Assembly (NCBI RefSeq): GCF_003121845.1
Contig: NZ_QEWQ01000004.1
Location: forward strand, 527,117 to 591,116
DNA from: Ignatzschineria ureiclastica
GTDB taxonomy: Bacteria; Pseudomonadota; Gammaproteobacteria; Cardiobacteriales; Wohlfahrtiimonadaceae
Length of the DNA stretch: 64,000 nucleotides
Direction of reading: 5' to 3'
Position numbers and translations under genes: made by a program. Below the pieces are notes generated by a model. It made no database searches and was not told where the DNA came from. It saw only the letters and a program-made list of their open reading frames with translations. Each line of letters opens with the position of its first letter. Positions within the stretch are counted from its first letter, which is position 1. Shown in pieces: positions 8,742 to 17,726 of the stretch.

Positions 8742-8775
8742 AGTGTAAACAATCAATATGACAGAATGATGACAA
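8742..8775 (-). promoter_or_regulatory. Internal Pho box and -10 of pstB-phoU
   Basis: On the minus strand TTGTCAT (8769-8775), four bases, CTGTCAT (8758-8764), then exactly ten bases and TACACT (8742-8747). This repeats the spacing of the phoB and pstS boxes, so pstB-phoU probably has a second PhoB-dependent promoter inside the operon. Confidence 0.8.
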
Positions 8776-8850
8776 AATAAGCATCTCATCTCTATCAAAA
8801 CTCTCCTCTCCTGCCATCTTGATTGTTTTATATCTATTTTTCCTGAGTTA

Positions 8851-9768
8851 TTAATCGTTTTTCGTATTGGACTTAAAGAAGACCCGAACGATAATATTGA
8901 GTAACAAGATCGCCATTGTGATAAAGAATACCCCTGACCACGCAAGTGCTTGCAAGTTACTATCTGGCGTCATTGCAAAGTTGTAGATTGTAACCGGTAA
9001 ACTTGCCATTGGCTCCATCACATTCGTGCTCCAGAATTGATTAGAGAGCGTTGTGAAGAGTAACGGTGCGGTTTCCCCTGAAATTCGAGCAATCGCTAAT
9101 AGAATCCCTGTAACAATTCCTGATAGAGATGACTTCAAGGTAATCCGTAGAATAATCTTCCATTTAGGTGTTCCAAGGGCATACGCGGCTTCCCGAAGTG
9201 TATTCGGTACGAGCAGTAACATATTCTCTGTAGTACGAATCACAATAGGGATCTGAATCAGAGCCAAAGCAATAATCCCGGCAAGTGCTGAATAGTGCCC
9301 CATTCGAACGACCACAACAGTATAGACAAAGAGACCAATCACGATAGAGGGTGCTGATAAGAGGATATCGTTGATAAAACGAATAACCGCTGAGAGCTTC
9401 CCTTCGGCATTATATTCTGCCAGATAGATCCCGGCCAAAATCCCTAAAGGTGTTCCGATTACAGTTGCCCAGAGAATTAAAATTCCACTTCCCACAATCG
9501 CATTGAGTAAACCGCCGCCTTCACTATTCGGTGGTGGTGTCATTTCGGTGAAGAATTGCAGAGAGATGCCCCCCATTCCTTTTGTTGCAGTGGTCCATAA
9601 AATCCAGATTAACCAGAAGAGACCAAAAGCCATCGCAATGAGCGATAAGGTAATGGCGAATTTATTGATATATTTCCGGCGTTGTTGCTTTTTCTTGCGT
9701 GCTTCAATCACAGCAGTGCGTTCTGCTTGCGTCATCGTTGCTTGTCGAATGTTATTAGAAGAGCTCAT
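8851..9768 (-). CDS. pstA: Phosphate ABC transporter permease PstA
   Basis: Inner-membrane permease, 305 aa, with six predicted transmembrane segments and the ABC permease (EAA) loop in [29 protein letters not shown]. It is paired with PstC; the start codon overlaps the pstC stop by one base (TAATG), indicating translational coupling. The N-terminal 30 residues are basic and cytoplasmic ([15 protein letters not shown]). A gap of 170 bases to pstB contains an internal Pho box. Confidence 0.96.
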   Translation of the reverse strand: MSSSNNIRQATMTQAERTAVIEARKKKQQRRKYINKFAITLSLIAMAFGLFWLIWILWTTATKGMGGISLQFFTEMTPPPNSEGGGLLNAIVGSGILILWATVIGTPLGILAGIYLAEYNAEGKLSAVIRFINDILLSAPSIVIGLFVYTVVVVRMGHYSALAGIIALALIQIPIVIRTTENMLLLVPNTLREAAYALGTPKWKIILRITLKSSLSGIVTGILLAIARISGETAPLLFTTLSNQFWSTNVMEPMASLPVTIYNFAMTPDSNLQALAWSGVFFITMAILLLNIIVRVFFKSNTKND

Positions 9769-10703
9769 TATGCACGCTCCTGTTTCATAAAGAGTTTAGA
9801 GATCGCTAAGACGATAAAAGTAATAATAAAGAGCAGTAGACCTAACTCCATCAAGGCTGCTGTATGTAATTCACTTGACGCTTCTGCAAATTCATTCGCA
9901 AGGGATGACGTAATACTATTGCCTGGTGCAAAGAGTGAGAAGCTATCAAATTGATAGGTATTCCCTATTACGAATGTGACCGCCATCGTTTCTCCTAGTG
10001 CGCGCCCAAGTCCAAGCATTACGCCACCGAATACCCCTTTTTTGGTATAAGGTAGAATCACTTTCCAGATCACTTCCCAAGTGGTTGCACCTAAACCGTA
10101 GGCCGATTCTTTCATAATTCTCGGCGTTCTCTCAAATACATCACGCATTACAGAGGCAATGTAAGGGATAATCATAATTGCTAAAATAATCCCGGCAGTT
10201 AAGATACCGATCCCGAAAGCAGGTCCTGCAAAGAGCTCTTTCAGAAATGGAATATCTTTACTAAATGATTCTAATGGACGTTGGAAATATTTTGCAAAGA
10301 GTGGCGCAAATACAAAAAGTCCCCACATACCGTACACGATACTTGGGATCGCTGCTAATAATTCAACTGCAACACCAATTGGGCGACGCAACCAAGGGGG
10401 AGCTAATTCTGTCAAAAATATGGCAATTCCGAAGCTCACCGGTACCGCAATCACAAGTGCAATCACAGAGGTAATAATCGTTCCATAGATTGGTACTAAA
10501 GCACCAAATTGATCCATTGGCGCATCCCACTCTTTATTCCAGAGGAAGCTAAAACCAAATTCTTTGATACTCGGCATTGAAGCAATAATAAGGGACAACA
10601 TAATGCCGGTTAAGAGGATTAAAACAAATATCGCTGAGGATTTTACACTAATGGCAAAAATCTTATCAGGAATAGGCGACTGAGGATTCTTTATCGTTTT
10701 CAT
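9768..10703 (-). CDS. pstC: Phosphate ABC transporter permease PstC
   Basis: Inner-membrane permease subunit, 311 aa, with an N-terminal transmembrane helix and five more in the permease domain. The coupling loop reads [29 protein letters not shown], and [16 protein letters not shown] is the PstC family signature. It forms the channel with PstA. It lies about 400 bases downstream of pstS behind a strong hairpin, which would let PstS be made in excess over the membrane subunits. Confidence 0.96.
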   Translation of the reverse strand: MKTIKNPQSPIPDKIFAISVKSSAIFVLILLTGIMLSLIIASMPSIKEFGFSFLWNKEWDAPMDQFGALVPIYGTIITSVIALVIAVPVSFGIAIFLTELAPPWLRRPIGVAVELLAAIPSIVYGMWGLFVFAPLFAKYFQRPLESFSKDIPFLKELFAGPAFGIGILTAGIILAIMIIPYIASVMRDVFERTPRIMKESAYGLGATTWEVIWKVILPYTKKGVFGGVMLGLGRALGETMAVTFVIGNTYQFDSFSLFAPGNSITSSLANEFAEASSELHTAALMELGLLLFIITFIVLAISKLFMKQERA

Positions 10704-11103
10704 CGAGTCTCTTCTTTAGATTCTTTAAGGTTGATCGTTGACTGATCGTTTTGAGTAACATTTTTGAGTAACTTTACTGCCTTGCTCTACGGCTCTATCT
10801 TATTCCTCTGAGAAGAAATAGCTATGCGGTAGATCAAGTGATAAATAGATAACTAATTCAAATATTCATTCAAACATTATTTTGTAGTTTTATTTCTAGC
10901 TCTACATTTATGCATTTCTAAAAATTCAATATCATAAACCAATTTACAACAATATAAATGATAAATTGATATTGAAGACGAAAACCCAATCATAATAATT
11001 CATTCTATGATTGGGTTTTCTTTGTTTAACTACAACTCTCTGAGAAGGATTGATATTGAATCATTCTAATCATCGAGTATTGAACCGTTATCAATCTATC
11101 AAC
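10704..11103 (-). other. pstS-pstC intergenic region
   Basis: About 400 AT-rich bases without a gene. The one clear element is the hairpin at 10981-11019. No second Pho box was seen in front of pstC. Confidence 0.5.
10981..11019 (-). terminator. Strong hairpin between pstS and pstC
   Basis: AAAACCCAATCATA (10981-10994) pairs perfectly over 14 bp with TATGATTGGGTTTT (11006-11019). On the minus strand the stem ends in a T run. It probably works as a partial terminator or 3' protector of the pstS message. Confidence 0.8.
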
Positions 11104-12144
11104 TTATTGAAGATTAAAATCTTTTTTAAGTGTCGTTTGGATGATTTCTACAACATTTTCTGGTAGTGGTGCATAATCAAGACCGATAACGATCTCTTGA
11201 CCTTGTTTACCATAACCCCAGTTGAAGAAGTTTACGATCTCTTTAGTAATCACTGGATCTTTTTGCTCTTTGTGAAGTAACACGAATGTTGTAGACGCTA
11301 AAGGCCACGCATTTTTACCTGGTTTGTCAGTCATATCTTGTACGAAAGACTCATTCCATTTAACTTCTTTAGCGGCAGCACTGAATGACTCAATACCTGG
11401 GCTCACGATTTCGCCATCTTTAGAGACTAATTTTGTGTAGCTTAAGTTATTTTGTTTTGCGTAAGCATACTCAACATAACCGATTGAACCTTCGATACGT
11501 TGAACGAATGCTGTAACACCATCATTCCCTTTACCACCGATACCAACAGGCCAGTTTACAGTTGAACCGCTACCTACTTTCTCTTTCCACTCGTTATTTA
11601 CTTTTGCAAGGTAACCTGTGAAGATGAATGAAGTACCTGAACCATCTGCACGACGAACAACAGAGATATCTTGGTTAGGAAGTGTTAATGAAGGGTTTAA
11701 TTTAGCGATTGCTGGATCATTCCATTTCTTGATTTTACCAAGATAGATGTCACCTAACGTTTCACCGTCTAAGACTAATTCGTTTGTTTTGATACCATCA
11801 ACATTGATTGCTAATACAACACCGCCGATAACCGTTGGGAATTGGATTAAACCTTTCTCTTTAAGTTGCTCTTCAGAGAGGGGCGCATCTGTTGCACCAA
11901 AATCTACTGTACCCGCTTCGATCTGTTTAACACCTGCAGATGAACCAATTGATTGGTAGTTAATACGATTACCAGTCTCTTTTGCATATTCAGCAGCCCA
12001 TTTGGCATACACTGGTGCTGGGAAAGAAGCACCCGCTCCGGTAACTGTTACAGGGTTTTGCGCCATTGCGCCTGTTGCACTTACTGCAACACCAAAAGCG
12101 ACTGCAGCAGTTAATTTTGCGATGTTGTTCTTTAAAGTTTTCAT
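11104..12144 (-). CDS. pstS: Periplasmic phosphate-binding protein PstS
   Basis: Substrate-binding protein of the high-affinity phosphate importer, 346 aa. A Sec signal peptide (basic start [10 protein letters not shown], hydrophobic core, cleavage after ATGAMA) is followed by [18 protein letters not shown]. The phosphate-ligand motifs are visible: [23 protein letters not shown] and [12 protein letters not shown]. It is the first gene of the pst cluster, with a Pho box and -10 about 100 bases upstream. Confidence 0.97.
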   Translation of the reverse strand: MKTLKNNIAKLTAAVAFGVAVSATGAMAQNPVTVTGAGASFPAPVYAKWAAEYAKETGNRINYQSIGSSAGVKQIEAGTVDFGATDAPLSEEQLKEKGLIQFPTVIGGVVLAINVDGIKTNELVLDGETLGDIYLGKIKKWNDPAIAKLNPSLTLPNQDISVVRRADGSGTSFIFTGYLAKVNNEWKEKVGSGSTVNWPVGIGGKGNDGVTAFVQRIEGSIGYVEYAYAKQNNLSYTKLVSKDGEIVSPGIESFSAAAKEVKWNESFVQDMTDKPGKNAWPLASTTFVLLHKEQKDPVITKEIVNFFNWGYGKQGQEIVIGLDYAPLPENVVEIIQTTLKKDFNLQ

Positions 12145-12232
12145 ATAGAAACGCTCCTAAGTGTACAAAATAAAAGTTTATGATTTAAGGAGACGGGGTA
12201 GATTTTGTGACTTCATTCCCGCGACTGAAGAC

Positions 12233-12266
12233 AGTATATAAATCGATTGTGACAATTCTGTAACAA
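12233..12266 (-). promoter_or_regulatory. Pho box and -10 of pstS
   Basis: On the minus strand TTGTTAC (12260-12266), four bases, TTGTCAC (12249-12255), then ten bases and TATACT (12233-12238). It is the same layout as at phoB and pstB. This should be the main PhoB-activated promoter of the pst operon. Confidence 0.85.
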
Positions 12267-12350
12267 TTGCATCATATTTCTATGATTTACAACTTTTTAC
12301 TACTAAAAACACCTATCAAACGAGCAATAGTCAGCTATTTGAGGGGATTT

Positions 12351-12487
12351 TATAGTAAATTTGGTTTAAGAAAGTATAAAACCTGACTCACCAACACTTG
12401 CAAGATGCCGGATAGAACGGCTTCCTTACTTATTACAGCTGATGCTCCGGCATTTCAATCAGCTTCTTTTGAACCGATCTTACTATA
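12351..12487 (+). repeat. MITE-like repeat copy A (short form)
   Basis: 137 bp. The left end is TATAGTAAATTTGGTTTAAG and the right end GAACCGATCTTACTATA, an imperfect terminal inverted repeat of about 19 bp that includes a possible TA target duplication. Internally GATGCCGGAT and CTCCGGCAT form a second inverted repeat. It lies between pstS and tpx. Confidence 0.85.
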
Positions 12488-12554
12488 AAAAGAATGCTAA
12501 AGATAAAAATCTAAAATCAAAATCTGAAAACAATAGATCTATCATTCAAGAAAA

Positions 12555-12581
12555 AACCTGAAAAGAGGTTCTTTTCAGGTT
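12555..12581 (-). terminator. Perfect hairpin terminator
   Basis: AACCTGAAAAGA (12555-12566) pairs over 12 bp with TCTTTTCAGGTT (12570-12581) around a three-base loop. On the minus strand it is followed by TTTTCTTG, about 150 bases after tpx, so it most likely ends the tpx transcript. Confidence 0.85.
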
Positions 12582-12729
12582 CTTGTTGAACTAAATAGAT
12601 TGTTGCTAGTCATAAATACTGTAATTAATACTATGATTACGATTGATCACTTAAGCATAGATCTTCAGCTGTGACATACATAATTAGGTTATGATTAAAT
12701 CTGCGATTAAATCAGTACTTCAGCCGTCA

Positions 12730-13236
12730 TTAAATTGCTTTCACCGCATTTAACGCCGCCTCATAATCAGGCTCAGTCGTCACTTCTTTGACATATTCCA
12801 CATAGCGGATCACGTCATCTTGATCGATCACGACAACACCGCGGGCTAAGAGTGCGAGATTCTCAATTTCAAAGCCGTACTCAATCCCAAAATCGTGTGT
12901 TTGATAATCAGAGAGTAGCTGATTATGGGTAAGATTATTCTCCGTTACAAAACGCTTTTGCGCAAAAGGAAGATCTACAGAGATGGTCATCATTGCCACA
13001 TTCTCTAGCTTTGCCACTTCCTCTTCAAAGCGCTTCGTTTGGATTGAGCAGACGCCTGTATCGATAGAGGGAACAACAGAGATCAATTTCACTTTGCCGG
13101 CAAAATCCGCTAATGTAACGGGCTTTAAACCATTATCTACTACCGTAAACTGTGGTGCTTTCTCTCCTACAACCGCTTCTGTTCCTAATAATGTAATAGG
13201 ATTGCCGCCCATTGTAATACCTGTTCTATTTGACAT
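12730..13236 (-). CDS. tpx: Thiol peroxidase Tpx, resolving cysteine absent
   Basis: Atypical-2-Cys peroxiredoxin family, 168 aa; reduces H2O2 and lipid hydroperoxides with thioredoxin. The peroxidatic Cys is C63 in SIDTGVCSIQT, with the supporting Thr/Arg environment intact. In the E. coli enzyme the resolving Cys lies in the helix motif DLPFAQSRFC. Here the equivalent reads DLPFAQKRFV (codon GTA), and C63 is the only cysteine in the protein. The fold and C-terminus (TTEPDYEAALNAVKAI) are otherwise typical. A strong AAAGGAG ribosome binding site precedes the ATG. It is probably a one-cysteine variant that needs an external thiol for resolution. Confidence 0.94.
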   Translation of the reverse strand: MSNRTGITMGGNPITLLGTEAVVGEKAPQFTVVDNGLKPVTLADFAGKVKLISVVPSIDTGVCSIQTKRFEEEVAKLENVAMMTISVDLPFAQKRFVTENNLTHNQLLSDYQTHDFGIEYGFEIENLALLARGVVVIDQDDVIRYVEYVKEVTTEPDYEAALNAVKAI

Positions 13237-13434
13237 ATTGAAGCTCCTTTAATAAATGATGAAATTACAAAAGAAAATTGTGACAATGGAATGTGGGTAA
13301 CACATTCCCTTTCGTTATAATACCACTGCTTGAATGGGTAAGCCCGATCTTCTTCGTTGTAGCGTCCATCCTTCTCATGATCCTCACAATTTTCTTCGTT
13401 GATCTATTTCTCTTCTTTTTGAAATGATAGTCAA

Positions 13435-13598
13435 TTTATTTTAAGAAAAATGGTTTTAAGCAACTAGTACGCGATTCTAAAAGAAGATAAAACCTTACTA
13501 AACAACACTTGCAAGATGCCGGATAGAACAGCTTCCTTATTTATTACAACTGATGCGCCGGCATTGAAATAATGCTTATTTTGAAGCGACCTTACTCA
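13435..13598 (+). repeat. MITE-like repeat copy B (long form, decayed ends)
   Basis: Starts with ATAGTCAATTTATTTTAAG and ends GAAGCGACCTTACT; both ends have several changes from consensus. It contains the internal block (about 45 bp) absent from the short form, and the GATGCCGGAT / GCGCCGGCAT core. It lies between tpx and the EIIC-like gene. Confidence 0.8.
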
Positions 13599-13628
13599 AC
13601 AAAATCATCATGTTTATAAAATAGCACT

Positions 13629-14690
13629 CTACTGATAATTAAGCGTTAAATCCCCATCCTGAATCCGATGCATCTTTCTTAATAAAGAAGCGAAGCCCCA
13701 AGCCAATAATGCCGGCAAGACAATATGGCAAAGCAGTACTGCAAAACCGACAGACCAAGAAAAGCCCATCGTCTCAAATGCCATAAATTGCCCCACAAAA
13801 CCACTCGTTCCCATGCCGGCACCTGCAGGATTATTTTTCATATCAAACAGCAGAATGCCAATAGGAGCGACAATCATACCAGCCAATGTAGGAGGCAGTA
13901 AGATCCAAGGATTTTTGATGATATTGGCGATCTGTAACATTGAAGTGCCAATCCCTTGGGCAATAACAGCCCCAAAACTATTATCACGATAACTTATCGT
14001 GGCAAATCCGATCATCTGCGCACTACAACCAATGACCGCAGCGCCGGCAGCATAGCCCTCTAAGCCGAGCATAAAAGCAAGTGCCGCACTTGAGATCGGT
14101 GCAGTCAAAGCAAGCCCCATCACGAGTGCTACGATAATACTCATACTGAAAGGCTCTTGCGTAGTTGCCCAGTTAATCAACTGCCCTAAACGTTGCATCA
14201 GATGACTCACAGGAATACCAACAAGATGCGCTAAGCCATAACCTATCAGCAGCATTAAAAGTGGCATTAAGATGATATCGAGCCTAGTCACTTGATAGCA
14301 TAATTTACTGATTTCTACGCTTAAAAGTACCGCGACATACGCACCGGCCGGCCCCCCTAATTGATTACCAATCGCCCCGACAAACAGTGCCGAAAAAAGA
14401 ATTAGTGGCGGCGCTTGGAGACTACTTGCAATCGCAACCCCAATCGCACCCCCGACAATTTTACTATCCATCGCCAATTGACCAATATCCGTTAAAGTCG
14501 TAATTCCCAACTTATCGCCGATGGTTTTTAAAATCAGCCCAATTAAAAGCGATGAAAAAAGCCCTAATGCCATATAACTCAGGGCTTGAATAAAGTAAAT
14601 TCGAGGCGAGAGGGAAACACCTTTCTTTGTTAAATAGCCTCGAATAGAATCAATAGCATACCCCTTCTGTTTCACATCATTCTTTTCCAT
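13629..14690 (-). CDS. PTS_EIIC_2-family (PF13303-type) membrane protein
   Basis: A polytopic inner-membrane protein of 353 aa with about nine or ten hydrophobic segments rich in small residues. It resembles the family annotated as phosphotransferase system EIIC type 2, which is encoded without IIA or IIB partners; none is present here. Recognisable segments are the N-terminal KKGVSLSPRIYFIQALSYMALGLF and the mid-protein TAPISSAALAFMLGL. The ATG at 14690 is preferred over an upstream in-frame GTG (14711), because GAGG lies upstream and the GTG has no ribosome binding site. It is divergent from the M20 amidohydrolase gene. Substrate unknown; sugar transport should not be assumed. Confidence 0.8.
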   Translation of the reverse strand: MEKNDVKQKGYAIDSIRGYLTKKGVSLSPRIYFIQALSYMALGLFSSLLIGLILKTIGDKLGITTLTDIGQLAMDSKIVGGAIGVAIASSLQAPPLILFSALFVGAIGNQLGGPAGAYVAVLLSVEISKLCYQVTRLDIILMPLLMLLIGYGLAHLVGIPVSHLMQRLGQLINWATTQEPFSMSIIVALVMGLALTAPISSAALAFMLGLEGYAAGAAVIGCSAQMIGFATISYRDNSFGAVIAQGIGTSMLQIANIIKNPWILLPPTLAGMIVAPIGILLFDMKNNPAGAGMGTSGFVGQFMAFETMGFSWSVGFAVLLCHIVLPALLAWGFASLLRKMHRIQDGDLTLNYQ

Positions 14691-14945
14691 CTCTCCGCCA
14701 TCCTCACCCACAATAAATCATTATTAACGCTTTGATATAGCCATATTTTCAATCAATTGCATAAAATTGTCACAACTATTTTTAACAAAAAATGAGATAT
14801 GCTATATACACATTTACATTTTTCCTGCTATTACTAAAAAAGTCGTGTTACTAAATTCAATCTACTGAATTAGATTAGATCAATTCAATTGAACAACGAC
14901 CGATCAATAGATCATAACAATAAAAAATCAAAGGAGTGAATTATC

Positions 14946-16118
14946 ATGTCGTTATTGCCGGGAATGCAGACGATTGCTGAAGAGATAACTAAAATTCGTC
15001 ATTATCTACATCAACATCCAGAATTAGGATTTGAAGAAATCGAAACAAGTAATCTTGTAGCAGAGAAATTAACTGCTTGGGGCTATAAAGTGACTCGAGG
15101 TTTTGGTAAAACTGGGATGGTGGCACAACTCTCAACAGGGGATGGCCCGACTATTGGTTTACGTGCGGATATGGATGCACTACCCATTACTGAAGAGAAT
15201 AACTTTTCCCATAAAAGTCAAAATCCTGGCAAAATGCATGCTTGTGGTCATGATGGACATACTTCAACCTTATTGGCTGCGGCACAATATCTTGCAGAGA
15301 ATCCCCATTTTCAAGGGACGGTAAATCTCTATATCCAACCTGCTGAAGAAGGGCTTGGCGGTGCTAAAGCGATGATTGATGATGGTGCGCTACAGCAATT
15401 TCCATGTGATGCAATGTTTGGCTTTCATAATATGCCAGGATTTCCTGCCGGGCACTTTGGTTTTAAAGCAGGCTCCGCGATGGCCTCTTCTGATCGAGTG
15501 ACTGTCACTATTACCGGTAAAGGTGGACATGGCGCAATGCCGCAATTCTCCATTGATCCGATTGTTATCGCCTCCTCTATCGTCATGAGCTTGCAAACAA
15601 TCGTATCCCGCAATGTTGATCCTCTGAAAATGACGGTCATTTCAGTGGGTTCTATCCATGCAGGACAGACCTTTAACGTCATTCCCGAAACTGCCACGAT
15701 GCAACTCTCTATTCGTAACCTTGATCCTGCAACACAAGATCAAGTAGAAACACGAGTTAAAGAGATTATTAATGGACAAGCCGCCAGTTTTGGTGCTTCG
15801 GCAGCGATTGATTATGTTCGTTCTTATCCTATTCTTTATAATCATGCCACAGAAACGGAGTTTGCGCAGAATGTGGCGCGTCAAGTATTAGGCGATGAGA
15901 AGATCATCGATGATTTTCCGGCAATGACAGCAAGTGAAGACTTCGCCTTTTTTGCGAATGAAGTGTCGGCGTGTTATCTCTTTGTAGGAAATGGCGATAT
16001 CGGTACTTATAGTTGTTCTGTACATAATCCGAAATATGATTTTAACGATGCATTGATTCCCATTGTGGCTAATTATTGGGTGAATTTAGTCTACGCTTTT
16101 TGTCCCAAGCAGTCATAA
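14946..16118 (+). CDS. M20-family N-acyl amino acid amidohydrolase (aminoacylase/hippuricase type)
   Basis: Cytoplasmic metallo-hydrolase, 390 aa, that cleaves N-acylated amino acids. The metal site is visible in order: ADMDALP, HACGHDGHTS, QPAEEGLGGA and, near the C-terminus, MTASEDFAFF. A dimerisation (lid) domain lies between about 185 and 300 (GKGGHGAMPQFSIDP). A strong AAAGGAG ribosome binding site lies upstream. It precedes an MHS-type transporter on the same strand, which suggests uptake followed by hydrolysis of a short substrate. Hippurate, N-acetyl amino acids and N-acetyl-diaminopimelate relatives are all possible. Confidence 0.9.
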   Translation: MSLLPGMQTIAEEITKIRHYLHQHPELGFEEIETSNLVAEKLTAWGYKVTRGFGKTGMVAQLSTGDGPTIGLRADMDALPITEENNFSHKSQNPGKMHACGHDGHTSTLLAAAQYLAENPHFQGTVNLYIQPAEEGLGGAKAMIDDGALQQFPCDAMFGFHNMPGFPAGHFGFKAGSAMASSDRVTVTITGKGGHGAMPQFSIDPIVIASSIVMSLQTIVSRNVDPLKMTVISVGSIHAGQTFNVIPETATMQLSIRNLDPATQDQVETRVKEIINGQAASFGASAAIDYVRSYPILYNHATETEFAQNVARQVLGDEKIIDDFPAMTASEDFAFFANEVSACYLFVGNGDIGTYSCSVHNPKYDFNDALIPIVANYWVNLVYAFCPKQS

Positions 16119-16424
16119 CAAGGTCGAAATTTCTTATAGAGCCTCTTATAGAGTGGTAGATAACAAAGGCTTTCATATAAGAAAGATCTTGTAGCTTCAT
16201 ACTGCTTCAGGCTGCTTAATCGCCCTACTTAACCTTTTACCCCTTTTTTACAATCTTTCTACTATCGATTACTAATTAGTATTTATATGGCTACATTATG
16301 TGGCCTTTTATCGAGCCTGAAATAAGTCAATAGCATAAGTGATGATCCGCACAATCTCACTTATCATTAATCAGGCGCCTTGACTCACCATTCCATCGGC
16401 CTAAAGGCTATGAGGAGATTTAAC

Positions 16425-17708
16425 GTGATTACTGTTTCAAAAAATGATAGCCGTGGCGCTAGAATCAAGAATATTGCCGGCATTACTATGGGAAATGCTA
16501 TTGAATTCTATGATTTTGGTATCTATACGGTATTTGCCGTCTTAATTGGTAAACTCTACTTCCCGGCAGATAATGAATTTGCCAAATTGCTGCTCACCTT
16601 TGCAACCATCGGTGTTGGCTTTGTTACCCGCCCTTTAGGGGCTGTCTGTATCGGTCTTTATGCCGATAAATATGGCCGAAAACCGGCGTTGTTATTGACA
16701 CTCTTTTTAATGGGACTTGGGACTCTCATATTCGTCCTAACCCCCACCTATGACACCATTGGGATTGCCGCCCCGATTCTGATTATCTCGGCGCGCTTAC
16801 TACAAGGCTTCTCATTAGGCGGGGAATTAGGCTCATCTACAGCTATGCTAATGGAGTATGCAAATGATCAAAATCGTGCATTCTATGGTAGCTGGCAGAT
16901 GTTTAGCCAAAACTTTAATAAGCTCTTAGCATCGCTTATTGGGGGGATTTTAGGATTAGTACTCTCCGAAGATGCACTCACACTATGGGGCTGGCGCGCG
17001 GCCTTTGCTGTAGGTTTAATCATCATTCCCATTGCACTCTATATCCGCCGTAATCTCCCTGAGACCAAAGAGAAGACTACAGATGAAGCAACTGAAAAAG
17101 CGATTTTACAAGAACTCTTCCAAGATTATTGGAAAACGCTCATCGCCGGCGTTCTTATTATTCTTGGTATTACTGCATCCACCTATATTATCGCCTACTA
17201 TATGGCTAACTATGCCGCAACCCAGCTCAAAATGGACTTTAAATATACTGTTTGGGCAGTCACTGTTTCAGGCTTAGTCCAAGTTGTACTCTCTCCATTT
17301 ATGGGGATTTTAACTGATAAAATTGGTCGTAAACAGATGATCTTCTGGACACGTATGGGAATTGTGCTCTTTATCTACCCTGCTTTCCTACTCATTAATA
17401 AGTATCCTGAACCTTATATGCTCTTTATTGTTGTCGCAATCTTAGCGTTCTTCTTAGTAGGAAATGGGATTGCAAGTATCGTTCTCTGTGCTGAGATCTT
17501 CCCTAGCCGTATTCGTGCAACAGGGCTTTCGATCTCTTATAGCTTTACGGTCATGATCTTTGGTGGTTTTGCCCAATTCTTCGTCACGCTTCTAATCGGC
17601 TGGACAGATAATCCACTGTCACCGGCATTTTATGTCATTGCAACGGGGCTTGTGAGCTTGATTGCACTACTCTTAGTCAAAGAGACTGCCGGACAACCAC
17701 TTGAGTAA
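16425..17708 (+). CDS. MFS transporter of the metabolite:H+ symporter (ProP-like) family
   Basis: Twelve-helix inner-membrane proton symporter, 427 aa from the GTG start at 16425. That GTG has AGGAGA six bases upstream; other in-frame starts at 16380 and 16410 lie upstream of or within this ribosome binding site. Family signatures are GNAIEFYDFGIYTVFA in helix 1, RPLGAVCIGLYADKYGRKPALL between helices 2 and 3, and ARLLQGFSLGGELGSS in helix 4. MHS members carry osmolytes or organic acids. The M20 gene upstream hints at an acylated amino acid or a related acid. Its terminator overlaps the end of the convergent rluA gene. Confidence 0.88.
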   Translation: MITVSKNDSRGARIKNIAGITMGNAIEFYDFGIYTVFAVLIGKLYFPADNEFAKLLLTFATIGVGFVTRPLGAVCIGLYADKYGRKPALLLTLFLMGLGTLIFVLTPTYDTIGIAAPILIISARLLQGFSLGGELGSSTAMLMEYANDQNRAFYGSWQMFSQNFNKLLASLIGGILGLVLSEDALTLWGWRAAFAVGLIIIPIALYIRRNLPETKEKTTDEATEKAILQELFQDYWKTLIAGVLIILGITASTYIIAYYMANYAATQLKMDFKYTVWAVTVSGLVQVVLSPFMGILTDKIGRKQMIFWTRMGIVLFIYPAFLLINKYPEPYMLFIVVAILAFFLVGNGIASIVLCAEIFPSRIRATGLSISYSFTVMIFGGFAQFFVTLLIGWTDNPLSPAFYVIATGLVSLIALLLVKETAGQPLE

Positions 17709-17726
17709 TCCGTAGATTCTGAGAAA

